Below, piece by piece: positions 33,011 to 45,075 of a DNA stretch of 64,000 nucleotides. Below the pieces are notes generated by a model that worked only from the letters and a program-made list of their open reading frames with translations, ran no database searches and had not been told where the DNA came from. The number at the start of each line of letters is the position of its first letter. The first letter of the stretch is position 1. Source of the DNA: Quercus robur (taxonomy: Eukaryota > Streptophyta > Magnoliopsida > Fagales > Fagaceae); the NCBI RefSeq assembly GCF_932294415.1, contig NC_065538.1, positions 80,737,834-80,801,833 of the forward strand, read 5' to 3'. The translations under genes were made by a program, and so were the position numbers.

Positions 33011-33170
33011 GTGGGTTCCAGTTAGCTCAACTGGTAAAATTTATGATGGTTGTATAAGAGATCTGGGGTTCAATCCCCGCCTACACCAAAAACTGATTGG
33101 TGTCTTGGTCTGGTAATAAAGAGCTATTATCAGGAGCAGACGCCATAGGTTGAAACTCTCTAAAAAAAAA
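33011..33170 (+). mobile_element. tRNA-derived SINE with perfect 18-bp target duplication
   Basis: The 160-bp insertion begins GTGGGTTCCAG and ends in an A run. It contains an A box (TAGCTCAACTGG) and a B box (GGTTCAATCCC), the two parts of an RNA polymerase III promoter. The 18-mer AACAATTCAACCCCATAC flanks it exactly at 32993-33010 and 33171-33188. Perfect duplication implies a recent insertion. Family not assigned. Confidence 0.92.
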
Positions 33171-33440
33171 AACAATTCAACCCCATACTATTTTTTAAAA
33201 GACAAGACATTGTCAAATTTATAAATTTATTGGTCACAAGTGTCCAAATTCTTGATTGACATATAAAATAAGTTGCATCAAATAATATTAAAAGTGTTTG
33301 TTGGTTTCTATTTTAAGTAATAAAGTTTTGTGTACTATTTTTATTTCACATAGAGAAAAATGTTGGACAACAATAGAGTACTATAACAGACTCCTTACTG
33401 TGTCTCTGAAACTAATCTTAAAAACGTAAGTTGAATCATT

Positions 33441-33562
33441 TAGGCCCTATCAATCGGGTGGATTCATTTTCTGAACTCATTTTTTGTTTCTCAAATCTTG
33501 TATTCATTTTCTCTACCTAATCCATTTCTTGTTAGGCATTATTTTCGAGTCTAGTTTTTGTA

Positions 33563-33593
<31 letters not shown>

Positions 33594-33900
33594 TACCTTA
33601 TATTTTTCAATTAAAAATTCAACATAATTGAGAGAGTGTGTGTTTTTTAATAGGACATATCAATGTTTGTAGAATCCACAGATTTAGTTTTTTACAAAAA
33701 AACCATTGTATTCATTTTCTAGAAAATGAAAACACCAAAAAGTTATATTCAATTTTTGTATTCAAATCCTATTTTTTTGAATACTGAAAATGAAAACTAA
33801 ATATAAATACAAAGTCAAACAAGTTTTTTGGTGGTGGTCCCATGACAAATTGAAAATGAATACAGAATACACCATTTTTTTGCTCAAACCAAACGGGCCA
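33441..33900. mobile_element. Possible MITE with GGCCC ends
   Basis: Left AGGCCCTATCAATCGGGTGG and right, reversed, TGGCCCGTTTGGTTTGAGC are only loosely inverted. The interior has mirrored GAATACAAAA/TTTTGTATTC words. No clear target duplication. Confidence 0.4.
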
Positions 33901-33942
33901 TTGCTTATTGAGTACCTTAAATTGTGAGTTTTAAGTGAAATC

Positions 33943-35071
33943 TAGGGGTGTGTCGGTTTGGTTTTGGTCGGTATTCTAAGTGTCGGCCAACCGAAACTGA
34001 AATTTTCGGTTTGTGAAATTCTCAACCAAAACCGACCGAAATAGTTGAAAAACCGTCAATTTCAGTTTGTTTCGGTTTCGGTCGGTTTTTTCGGTTTCCT
34101 TATCATTTATTTTCTAAGAAAGCAAACAAAGGAAAAAAAAAAAAAAAACAAACCCAGAATATAAAAAAGAGAGAGGAAATTGAAAAAATAAACAAACCCA
34201 GAATATAAACAACCAAGCACATGCTTTCAAAAAACTACCAAGCACATGGGTTTTTTCAAAACCCTAACTTTATTTGCACATAAAAATTGAAAAAATAGCA
34301 TTGATTCAATATTAAACAAACCCAGAATATAAAAAAGAGAAAGGAAATTATGGAGAAATTAAGCAATAGAGCAGTTGAACAAAGCTGATGAACGAAGTTG
34401 ATACAAAGCGATAGAGAAAGAAAGCGACAGAGAAAGAAAAGAGAAGAGAGAGAAAGAAAAAAGAAGAATCATACCATGAGAAAAGAAGGAAGATGATTGT
34501 GTTGTGGGGAGACCGGTGTGGGGAGGCCATTGTGTGGAGGCTGGTGTGCGGAGGCCGGCGGTAGAAAGAAGATTTGGAGTGACTGTGGAGTAAAACTTAC
34601 CGATGTGAAGGGTCTCTCTCTGTCTCTCTTGCTTATGTGTGAGAGTGACTGTGGAGGGCTAGAGCCTGTGTTCTGTGTGTGAGAGTGAGAATGAGATGAG
34701 AGTGAAACGTGTGCTAGGTTTTTAAATTTTTGTTTTAGTTTAATTAGTTTACATAATTAATTTAAGTTTAATTAGATATTTAATTAGTTTAATGGGTTAA
34801 TGGGCTTGATTATATGCAAGGCCCGAGGCCTAATGCATTAATGCATTTGAAAGGCCTAGTTGCAGGTTGCCCAATATATTTGCAAGATCGGCCCAATCTG
34901 ATTTTATATTATATATATAATATTATAATATAAAATATATTATATATATTATTCGGTTTGGTTTCGGTCGGTTCGGTGCATACATACTAGAAACCGAAAC
35001 TGAAACCGAATCGAAATTTTGAACACGGTTCAATCGGTTTCATTCAGTTCTTCGGTTTTATGCACACCCTA
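33943..35071. mobile_element. hAT element, non-autonomous, perfect 8-bp target duplication
   Basis: Begins TAGGGGTGTGTCGG and ends in the near mirror GCACACCCTA. GTGAAATC is repeated exactly at 33935-33942 and 35072-35079, the 8-bp duplication of hAT transposons. Subterminal regions repeat CGGTTTCGGTCGG-like words in both orientations (33950-34090, 34950-35060). No transposase frame; the interior is A-rich and GA-rich. Confidence 0.9.
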
Positions 35072-35095
35072 GTGAAATCCACCATTCAAAATAGC

Positions 35096-35112
35096 CCCCC
35101 CCCCCCCCCCCC
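35096..35112. repeat. Run of 17 C
   Basis: Uninterrupted C tract in otherwise AT-rich DNA, followed by several CCCC words to 35330. Length is a likely assembly uncertainty. Confidence 0.85.
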
Positions 35113-35562
35113 AAAAAACTTCTCAAATAATATAAAATTACCCCAAATGTTTTGAAAAAATTTCAAAATATATATAGTTGGCCCCCCAAACTTCTCAAAT
35201 ATTATACTTTTACCCCTAAACTTTACAAAAGAAATATAGTTAGCCCCACAAACTCTTTATATTTCTTGTATGGCTCAATTAAATTAGTTCAACTTTGTAT
35301 TTGTTATAATTTTCGCCCCCCATTCATAAAATCCTACCGCCCCTACCCAACAATATAAATCTCTAATAATATAAAACGGTGACATTTTCTTATTAGGACT
35401 CACGTGCTGTCATTCAATCACAGACGAGTCCACATGATATTATTACTAATGCAAACGATGACGTTTTAATAAAGTCTTTTAAAATGTAAGAACTAAATGG
35501 TCTCATCTCCTTATGTGGCCGTTAGATTCCATAACAAATAAATCGACTCAACTTCTTCTTCT

Positions 35563-35595
<33 letters not shown>

Positions 35596-35887
35596 CTTAA
35601 TATAATAAAGACATAATAATTTGGTGCTAATTTGGTAAAAAAATATTTACAAACAGTGAGAAAAAATTGCACAAAGACCATCTTCTTCAACTGCACTAAC
35701 TGTTTGTCATCATATTATCTAGATTATCTTGCTGTTTTCCAAATAAACTAAAACCTAACAACAACACAAAATATGAACATATTATAATATGATTTTTCCT
35801 TAAATCTGGTTAACAGCATTAAAAGTATTTAATGTTGTAGATAAAATGATTAAAAACAAAACTTGCATCAATGAACACATATGAGTA
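35113..35887. other. Intergenic DNA containing part of the segmental duplication
   Basis: 35370-35535 resembles 49645-49815 (TCTTATTAGG, CAAACGATG, GCCGTTAGATTCC). A T run lies at 35565-35596. No gene. Confidence 0.55.
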
Positions 35888-36481
35888 AGGCCCCGTTTAG
35901 AAGGAGTGAATGGAATGGAATGGAAAGGAATGAAAAAAATAATTTTAGAATATTCTTCCCTTCCTTTGTATGGAAGTTTTAATGGAGGGAATGGAAAATT
36001 CATTCATTTGTTTGGGAGTTTAAGTGGGAGTGAATGAAATGGGTAGAAGAGAACACTCATTCCTCTCTATTCCTTATTAAAACCTCAAATTTTCATTCCC
36101 CTCGAAATTGGAAGGAATAGGAGGGAATGAAATTAGATTTAATGATTTTTTTACTAAAACTCTCAAAATACCCCTATATATTCAACCCTTTATTTTAAAA
36201 TAGGGGTTTAATAGTAATATTGTCATAAAATGATTCTATTCAATTCCCTCAATGTTGCTTCCAAACAAGATTACTTACATTCCATTTATTTTCATTTCTT
36301 TCTATTCCTTTATTTTAAAACATCCAATCAAGGTTATTTAATTTCATTTCATTCCATTTTTTTCTATTCTTTTCCCTTACTTAAATACATTTCATTCCAT
36401 TCCATTCCATTCATTTCCATTCCCTTATGATCATTTTATTCCATTCCATTTCATTCTCTTATGAACTCCCAAACAAAGCCT
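35888..36481. mobile_element. Possible MITE with AGGC...GTTT ends and GGAATGGAATGG arms
   Basis: Left AAGGCCCCGTTTAGAAGG and right, reversed, GAGGCTTTGTTTGGGAGT are imperfect inverted repeats. The arms continue with ATGGAATGGAA mirrored as TTCCATTCCAT. No coding content. Confidence 0.6.
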
Positions 36482-36939
36482 CAGTCAATAATAAGACAAT
36501 GGGAGTACAAACCTCAAAAAAATCCAACAAAAAATGAAAAGAAAACAATTGAGAGAGAGAGAGAAGAGGGAAATAACTTTTTTTGTGTGGGAGAATAAAA
36601 TATGCATAAAATGGGAGAAAGTGACAAATTTATAATAAGAGGATGAGAATATGAAGAGTCAAAATAAAGGAAGATAAATGGGAAAAATTATATGTAAAGT
36701 TAAAACCGTCTGAAAGAAATATGTATAAATAATACTTTGTTACAATATTAAAATTAAAGTAAATGAATATGTAAAGTTAAAACTGTTTAAGATGAATTTG
36801 TAAAGCCCATGTATTTATATATTTAATATTGTGAAAAAAATTAAAGGTAAAAAATAAATATGTGGCAACGACGTGAAAGATGAGGTGGCTTAACAGAAGC
36901 GTAGCAACAATAAATATTTTACTTCAGCTTTTAGATATA
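36482..36939. other. Intergenic AT-rich DNA
   Basis: A-rich sequence with a short GA run near 36550. Nothing else recognised. Confidence 0.5.
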
Positions 36940-37829
36940 CTAGCTTTTAACCCGCGCAATGCACGAGAATTTTTTATTTTATTTATTTGTTATGTTTTAT
37001 CTTTAAATGTATTCCTTACCAAGCAACTTATATTCTTTAAATGTTTTCCTAAAAAAGTAACTTAACCGGAGAGAAGGAAGAAATAATAAGAAAAAAAAAT
37101 AGCATAATTATAAAATTGATTAATCAAATGTATTATACAATGTGTAGAAAGCAAAAAAGAAGAATCATTTCACATATCTTGTAAATTTCAACTACTGATT
37201 AATTATTACAGTACGTCAATGAGTATTTCATCACTGAATACAATAGCAACACTTGATTGATGCAGCCTTAACGCAATAGTAGCTCTTGAACGATGCAGCA
37301 ATCTAATATGATAGACTTGTACACCAGTAGCACGAACATAGTAGTGGTGCAACTTAAACTCCATGGGGAAAGCATACATGGTGCCATTAAGCACACACCA
37401 TTTCAAAAGTAATATAGTGTAGTACATCAACGGCTTCATCATTCGCTGCAGTTTAGGACATGCAAATCATGAGTGGAACTCATTGTGAAGGTCATAAATA
37501 AATACCTATAAGTATATTAAAAACTATTAGACCTTTGGTTTTACTGCAAAAGAGACCAAAAATATTAATTATAAAGCAATAACATTTTATCAATGTTTGC
37601 TAAAGACTTAAAGGAGGCAGCAACTTAAAATACTGATCTGTTTCAGTTGTCACAATCACTAAAATAAAAAGAGTAGCTAAAAAGTATGAAATTATTGTAG
37701 CAATAGTACTTGGTGAACTGCTATGTTGCAAACTTGATAGTACTGAAAGTTTTAAGATCATTTAAATATTGGAGTTGCAAGAAACCGCATCTTTATAGAC
37801 ACTTTATGCCAAAGGAATGAAAGAGTTAC

Positions 37830-38002
37830 CTTCTCTAATGGGCATTTGAAGCACTCAGAAGATTCACTATCTTTTTTTTGAGAAACAGAAGATTCACTAT
37901 CTTGTGAACCATCAAAAGACTTTTCAACATTAACATTAGCTAAATTAGAGCATTTGATTTCAACTATAGAGTCATCAACACAGTCAACATTGTTTTTAGT
38001 AC
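37830..38002 (-). pseudogene. Exon-like fragment of unknown gene
   Basis: Bounded by an AG acceptor (after CATACAG) and a GTAACT donor, open in one frame. The encoded piece runs TKNNVDCVDDSIVEIKCSNL, then a Ser/Asp/Glu-rich internal duplication (agaagattcactatctt twice) and ECFKCPLEK. Not recognised. Possibly part of the same gene as 41571-41676. Confidence 0.35.
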
Positions 38003-38040
38003 CTGTATGATGCAGCAAAATCAATATCAGCATCCAACTT

Positions 38041-38068
38041 TTTTTTTTTTTTTTTTTTTTTGATAAGT
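38041..38068 (-). mobile_element. Extremely truncated retroposon: 28-nt insert with 18-bp target duplication
   Basis: Twenty-one T and GATAAGT are flanked by AATATCAGCATCCAACTT and AATATCAACACCCAACTT (16 of 18 identical). On minus this is ACTTATC plus poly(A), the tail of a SINE or LINE inserted with almost no body. Confidence 0.6.
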
Positions 38069-38086
38069 AATATCAACACCCAACTT

Positions 38087-41000
38087 TGAGGCATAAATGT
38101 AAATAAATTAATATGAAAAAAAGGAACACATTTGTACATTATAACAATTTCTGCACATTTACATTAGTCATAATTTGGAACCTGATTTGGAGTGTATTTG
38201 CCAGAGGATTATATTGTGTTACGAATAAGGACTATACTAACTATAAATATATAATCCCATCTGATGGCTGCAAGTCTTCAACAACAAATTCACAATGGCA
38301 AAAAAAGAATTTCACATAAACATTACAACAATTACAAACTTAGAACCTAATTACATAGGCCAATTCCACATACATATACTTAAATATAACCACAATATTT
38401 AAAAAGAAAACCAAATTTCCAAAGAACTAATCTATAAAAATTATATCTTAACCAAATATTGATATCACAATTCACAACAAAATTTAAAAGAAATCTGTAA
38501 ATAGCATTGTACGTGCATAAACAATTGGGTTCCACACATCCAATCCAAAGTTCAGTTTAAGCATGTCTTCAAACACTGGTATTCCAATAATAATCAGCCA
38601 GAATTGAAAACCCAAAAGGAAAAAAAAAGAAAAGAAACAATGGTGTTCCAATACCAAAAAGAGAGGGAGAAAGATTAGGTACTGTTGTCCATGATGCCCC
38701 TTTCTTCATATTCATTTGGCCAATTTGAAGCATTCTCAAAGTCTATATATGTCCATGGGTATCATCTTTTCAGGATAATAAGGAAGATTTGAAGCATTCT
38801 CATGCATTCAGTTGAGATTGGTGAAAGTTTGGTTGCCTTTCAATTTTGTTAATATCAATCAAAACATGGTGAGATTGGTCAAAGTTTTGCTCAAGGCAAC
38901 TTGTATTTCAAATTTTGAAAACCAATCCATTTATGAAAGATCTTAAGCATTCTCACAAAATAATAACAATAAAGAAACATATCATGATTTTTTTGTTAAA
39001 AAAAAAAATGCCTGAAGAGTTTGTGTGTTTCTAAAAGAAACAAATTTCTTCAATAATTAATCAATGCTCCATATTTAAAATATGGCAGTACCTAGGAGGC
39101 AGGGACCATTTATTTACTCCTGAAAGACCACACTCCTTATTTCCCTTCCACCGCCATGTATTAAGAATTTTAGAATAAAACAAAAGATCAGTAATTTTAT
39201 CAAACAAATTGTGTATAAAAAATTAAGTTGTTCTATTAATAGAATCAGGAAAAAATAGATGCTAGCAATTAAAGATAAAGTAACTAACTCTTTTTTAAGT
39301 AAAGATAAAGTAACTAATTTAAAAATGCAACAAATGGCTATCTCTGACAATCACAATCCTAATTCTTGAAAAGATCCAAAAGAAACCCCCCAAAAACAAA
39401 ACTCAAAACCATCTAAATTTCAAACAGTTCTTCAAATGTAACCACCACCAATGTAAAAAACAAAGAAATATAAGAGAAAAGAGGTGTTATCCTCAAAAGA
39501 ATAATTCATTACCACAGTTGTTGCAAATATTACAATCTGAAACAAACCAAGACAAAAACCTTAAGAATAACAACTTTGATGTGTTAGTCATGTTCAAACA
39601 TGTAAGATTTGTAAGTTATATGATTGTTGTCTATACAATACAATAAAGTCTATAGTAGTAGAATTATTACAATTATAGGTATGTAGTTTATACTATACAA
39701 CAAAATTCTAGAAGTAGCATATTGCAGTTTAAGTCTATCAAAATCAACCACTGTGAAACTCTAAATACATTAATATTATATCACAACAATTATAAAATAG
39801 CAGCATATATATAATTTGTACTAAGTTTTTCTCGTGTCTTTCTTTAATTGTTTTTGTTCTTTGATGCTTTTAGTGTAGTTGCCTTTTCGACATTTGTGAC
39901 GCATTTGAATTGGCATTTTAGAGCTTCAACAGTTATGAGAGAAGCAAATGGAGAATTATTAGATAAGGTTTCTGCTACTTCTATTTTTTGGTTTTTGATG
40001 AAGTTATCAACGTTTGGTTTTCCTATAACAAAATTTTTTGTTTCTTACAATGTTTGACATATAAAACAAACGATTCATCAAAATATGTAAAATATATCCA
40101 AATTACATACTTTAAGCTTAACTTTCTTAAGCAACTGAAGATTAAATGAATAAAGATATGGAGACATTTATACTAATTCATATTCATAGTAAGTTGAAAA
40201 CCATAAAAGCGGAACTATCTTTTTTCCCCAAACCAATATATGTCTTGATCATCAACATGAAAATTCTCTACAAAAATCAAAGATGCACGATAAGGTATAT
40301 CTTGAAGTAAGCATCTTATCTTAATTCAAGTAAGTTTACTCTAAAAAGTTATTTATGTAAAACTTCTGTTAGTACACTTTAGCCCTTCAGAGTATAAGGT
40401 GGTGGTTGTGGTCTGGGGGTATTCCTCTAGAAATATTTCAAACATATTACCAAAAAAATAAAACAAAGAAGAAGATCCATGGATCGAATAGATAGTAACT
40501 AGCATCATACAGCTATGGGCAATCCTTTGCCTTCTCTTTTGTAGGCATCTATTTTATGAGTCAACAGTACAATCATCTTAATGGTATTAGAAGTCAGAGG
40601 ATTCATTTTACAGGTATATATTTTCTGAACAACATAATAAAAAGGGAATAAAATGCAGGTCCATAAGACAGTTTGTCAAACACGTATCATGCTATAAAAC
40701 TCAGCCAACAATCATGCAAACACTGTTAACACAGTTAAGATAAATCTGCTGCATATCAATTAGAAGCCCAACTATTAAAACAATGTAAATATTGTAGCCT
40801 TTGAATTATAAGTTTGGAGTACCCTAAAAATATGAATCCAAATATTCCAAGCAAAACCAAATCATTTCAAAGGTTGCAAAATGAAGAAGTAACTGAATTA
40901 AAAATCAGAGAAAAAACTGAAAAAAAAATTGAAGATTTTGGTAATCTAATAATCACAGCATAAGTAAAATTCAAGGTGCAATCAATTATGATAAACAATC

Positions 41001-41570
41001 TTTCTCCCAAAAAAAAAAAAAAATTAAGACAAACAAACTACCTTTATTGAAACCACATTTAGCCCAAATGCCTCAATCAAAACCAAACAAATACGTAAAC
41101 ATAAACAATAGCTATTGCAAGTTTTTTATAATCAAAATACAAAGAAAGCAATAAAAATTAAAAAAAAAAAAATCACCTGGTGACTATTCTAGCAGTACAG
41201 TGGTGACAAAAATGGCAGAATGACTGGTTTTGTTTCTTTGGGTGTGGCGTTTCAGTTTATTTTTGACATGTCACTGTTGCAGAGAAGGGAAAGGACCACA
41301 GGAATTAAAACAAAAGCATCCAAGAAAGAGAATCAACCCATCAATTAACAATAATAATCCAAGAAGAACCCTCGCTGATTCAGCAGTTTTTTAAAAAAAT
41401 ATAGACATACTGAAAAGGTTAGATGGTAATTTGAATAGAAAAAGCAACCATGGTAAAGCTATGCTGACATTGGGAAGGTTTTGCAGAGAAGGAACAGAAT
41501 AGTGTGCAAAGTCGCAAAGAGCAGATGGCAAATGATAATTAAAAAAGTGTGGTTAAAAATAATTACTCAC
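38087..41570. other. AT-rich interior of the Helitron-like segment
   Basis: No gene, RNA or clear repeat seen. Small tandem duplication near 39269-39322 (TAAAGATAAAGTAACTAA twice). Confidence 0.45.
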
Positions 41571-41676
41571 TTTTACTGCACTTTCATCTGAAGTTTTATG
41601 TTGAGGTTCAATCGGAATATTATATAGCCTCTCATGCATGATGCCTTCAAAGTTGCATGGAAGTGACTCTGCCCAC
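41571..41676 (-). pseudogene. Exon-like fragment of unknown gene
   Basis: Between an acceptor (TTTACAAG) and a donor (GTGAGT) lies an open stretch encoding RWAESLPCNFEGIMHERLYN and then IPIEPQHKTSDESAVK. It looks like a real coding exon by composition. I do not recognise the protein. Upstream on minus, 42560-42880 is GC-richer with an ATG near 42813 and could be a first exon. Confidence 0.4.
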
Positions 41677-43715
41677 CTTGTAAAAAGAGTAAAATATATG
41701 CAACATTAGAACCTTAAATCATATAAAGATCACTAAACACCTAGAACATAGTAGTCCAAGTATTCAAGATACACCATTCCAAGATTAGGTTGTAAATAAT
41801 ATGCTCAAGTTAATGAACATAGAAATTAGCATCGATCAAAACCAAATGTCAAGAAAGCAAGCAATACCAAATTATCATTAGCTTGCATCCACAATCAAGA
41901 TATCATTATTAAAGTAAGTGATCATGCAGATCATAACCTTTCAACAAAAATTTAATTGCAACTTATATTCTTTAAAGCAACATGTATATAACCAAATTGA
42001 AATCCTTCTTCTAGTATAAAGCAATGCAAACTAGATGGTGATTAACTCTTCCCACTCTACCTAATTCTTGATAATTAGACATTCTAATGTGAATGACAAA
42101 CCACTGAACTTTTATGATAGTGGTTTATAGTTCATTAAAAAAAAAAAGAATAGAGGTTTATAGTTACATAAGCATACAGTACTGCTAACAAATGTTGAAA
42201 CACCAATGTAACACACACACACACACAAAAAGATAAATAAAGAATTTGAATAATGTTCAATATTCACCTAGTGTGAGTAGCAACACTTAGAGCTTTGGTG
42301 TGATTCCTAATTGACCAAGTCATCTATTAAATCTAATGCTTTTTTAACATAAATCATGTATGCCAATTTTTAAGTCAATTACTAATCTGTTGATACTATT
42401 TTTGCTAAAAGAACATTCTTCTTAGACTTTGGGTTGCCTCAAAGGCTTGGCCTTTCCACCTAAAAACCCAGAAATAAATAAAGAAACATAAACAAAGAGT
42501 GCAGTCGAGATCGCAGAGTGAATCTATACTTGAAATAAATCAACAGAGAGTCAAAGGAACCTACCCAATAACGGCTCTGGCGGTGCAACGGCAGAAGAAA
42601 CAAAGTTTCCTTGTGGTTGGAGGCCGACGGTAGTGCCGGCCCTGAGATGTCTGTCTTTCTCCCTTTAGGTTACCGGTGCCGGTTCCCGTGGTCTAAGTTT
42701 GGCAAGGGATGGTGATGAGACCGAAGAGAGAGGGGGAATTGTCGAATGGTTAGGAAAGTGGGAATTCTCTTTTCTCTCTCTCTCTCTCTCTCCTTAAAAC
42801 GTGTCGCCATTGTTGGGATCTCTTAATCTGGCTCTCGGTCTCTCTGTGTGTTAGGGTCTTCGGCGCGCCTCATCTCTCTCTCCTTTCTCCGTGTACCAAT
42901 CTTTTTTTCTTTTTTCTTTTTCTTTTTTTATTTATCCTTTTTTAAGCGGTTAGTTTCCTTTTATACCTAGAGGCTCCAAACAGTATTTTAATACAGTAAT
43001 TTATCGCTTTTTAACTTAGGGTGAGTTTAAGTTTCAAAAAAAAAAAAAACCTTAAGGTGAGTTTAGTTTAGTTTTTTTGAAATTGAGTTTTTTGAAAAAG
43101 TGGAGTTTTTAAAAAGTGAGGTATGAAACTAGGCTTTTTGTAAAAGCTGAGTATTTGGTAAAAACTGTTAAAAAGTGTTTTTTGAAAAAGTTGAATGTTT
43201 GGCTAGCACTTATAAAAGTGGTGGTGTAAGTGGTAAATTATCAAAAAGGATAATGTATATAAAAAGGAGTTTATTTCATACTTAAATCAATATTGTGAAA
43301 TTAGTTTTTTCTCACCAATATTAACTAATAATAATTTACCACATAAGATTTATTGTGAAAGTATTATGAAAATATTGTGATAATTGATACTGATTTTAAT
43401 TTGAACGTACTATTACAATTATTTTTTTCTCTTTCTAAAAAAATTATTTTTTTCTCACCAATATTAGCTAATAAAAACCTACCACTTAAAATTTATTATG
43501 AAAGTATTGTGAAAATATTGTGATAGGATTTCCTTTTTCTTTTTTCCTTTTTTTTCCCTCGTTTTTTCTCCTCCACACACGTACCACTTCCTTCTTTTTT
43601 TCCTTTTTTTCCCCTTTTTTTTTCTCCTCCACACACATACCCTTACTCTTTTCTTTTCTTTTTTTTCCTACCACTTCCTCCAAGCTCCAGAACATTCCAC
43701 AGTGCTCTCCTTCTT

Positions 43716-43751
<36 letters not shown>

Positions 43752-43867
43752 TCAGCACTTTGTCTGTAACACCCATACACTTCTTCACCTTGATCTTCTT
43801 GATTCTTTTCTTTTTCTCTAAATTCAACCACTCATAAACAGGATGATTCAAATCGGGAAGATTTGGA

Positions 43868-44083
43868 TCAGAGTAGAGCAAACGAAAGCATATGGTCAAT
43901 CATAGTGTTACCCTCTTCCTCCTTACGCCTTTGCTCATCAATAAGTGCTTGCAAGAACTCATCCGTCCTCTTGGAGAGACTCTTCAACTTCTTCTCCAAA
44001 CCTCCATAATCCATCCACCGCAAGATGGGTACAAACTCCATTTGAAAGATTTTGCTATATTCTGATGTTTTTTTGTTTTGCAT
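43868..44083 (-). pseudogene. Cytochrome P450 fragment, CYP81-like
   Basis: The stretch [20 protein letters not shown], then [20 protein letters not shown] and NTMIDHMLS, matches the middle of CYP81-type P450s (the region before the I helix) from family knowledge. About 60 residues remain of a protein of about 500. There is no heme Cys motif, no membrane anchor and no I helix. It lies within the Helitron-like segment and is best seen as a captured or relic piece. Confidence 0.7.
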
Positions 44084-44614
44084 TTTAAGGAATCCTAATT
44101 TGCAAGGGATTGATTTTTTTTTTCCTTAGCTGATTTGGGAATTTGTTATAAATGTTTTTGTGTTTGGATTTGGAAATTTGTTATTGAGTTGAACCTGGGC
44201 TAGATGCTATTTTTTTTGTGGTCTTTGTAGCAATTAATTTATCAAAGGGTTCTGCCATTCTGGGGCTGCAAACACAGTGGGCAATTTGGTAACTTCACCC
44301 AGAGTCCAACGGTAGGATTTCTCAACATGCACGGGTTTTTGGAAAATGCTCCTCACAGCTCCATTGGTAGAATGCGCATTCTCTTCACATTTTCAAAACG
44401 CAACTTTTTTCTAAAAAGTTGCTTTTTAGACATCACCAAACGCATATATTATATTTATAGTTTCAAAAAGTGCTTTTTGGGTTGGGAAAGCTAAAAGAAA
44501 CAGGCACTTAAACGTGGCTGAATTTTAGATGGCCATTTTTCCTACATGGCAGCACCTCTTTAATTGCAAGAAAAGATTTTTGCTATTATATATAGTATAT
44601 GATATAGATATAGA

Positions 44615-45075
44615 TTGGATGTGCCTTACTCATAATTAGTGTCTCAATTAAACAATCTTCTAAAACAACTAAGATTTTATTTTTTTGGATAACTCAATTA
44701 TTACAGTCATAATTTTTACGCGCGGGGGGAGCGTGGGGGGGGTGGGGGGGGAGTCCCCATCAGAGGAAAAGGCTATAGGTGATGGTGTGTTCTGCATCTT
44801 ATCTAGAGAGGGGCGCTTGGGGGGGGGGGGGGGGGGAGGATTTGAACCCTACAAACAATGCCACTAACCAAGTTAATAAATATGGATTATTAGTGATAAA
44901 ATAAATAACTGAACCAAAAAAAAAAAAAAAAAAAAAAGAAATTATGTTTGTTCTTAAATACAAAAAGAGTAAAATGATAATTTGTCCTACAAATACCTAT
45001 AGAAGCAATCTAGATGCAGCTAACTAGAATCCTTATAGAAGCAAATTAGATTCAGCTTAACTAGAATCTTTGCAT
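44615..45075. repeat. Downstream flank of kinase copy 2 with G runs
   Basis: G tracts at 44724-44753 (three runs of six to nine G) and 18 G at 44819-44836 are potential G-quadruplexes. An A run of about 21 lies at 44917-44937. 44945-45000 matches the DNA downstream of copy 1. Confidence 0.7.

Larger units (their letters stand above)
36940..44614 (-). mobile_element. Helitron-like segment with captured exon-like pieces
   Basis: Read on minus, the right-hand end of the proposed element is a stem CTCGTGCATTGCGCGGG (36967 to 36951), a 7-nt spacer and CTAG (36943 to 36940) just before a T. This is the Helitron 3' signature. The other end on minus starts TCTATATCTATATCATATAC (44614 downward), a plausible 5' TC end next to an A. 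No Rep or helicase frame exists, so it would be non-autonomous. Inside are exon-like pieces on minus and a P450 fragment. The 3' end is a fair match. The 5' end is a guess, as AT-rich DNA gives several TC starts. Confidence 0.5.

Noticed and set aside
33011..33170. A tRNA gene
   Set aside because: The A and B boxes are there, but the sequence continues as a 160-bp unit with poly(A) and target duplication, so it is a SINE and not a tRNA gene.
43520..43837. Phe/Ser/Thr-rich open frame
   Set aside because: Low-complexity pyrimidine tract with poly(T). No domain and no codon structure.
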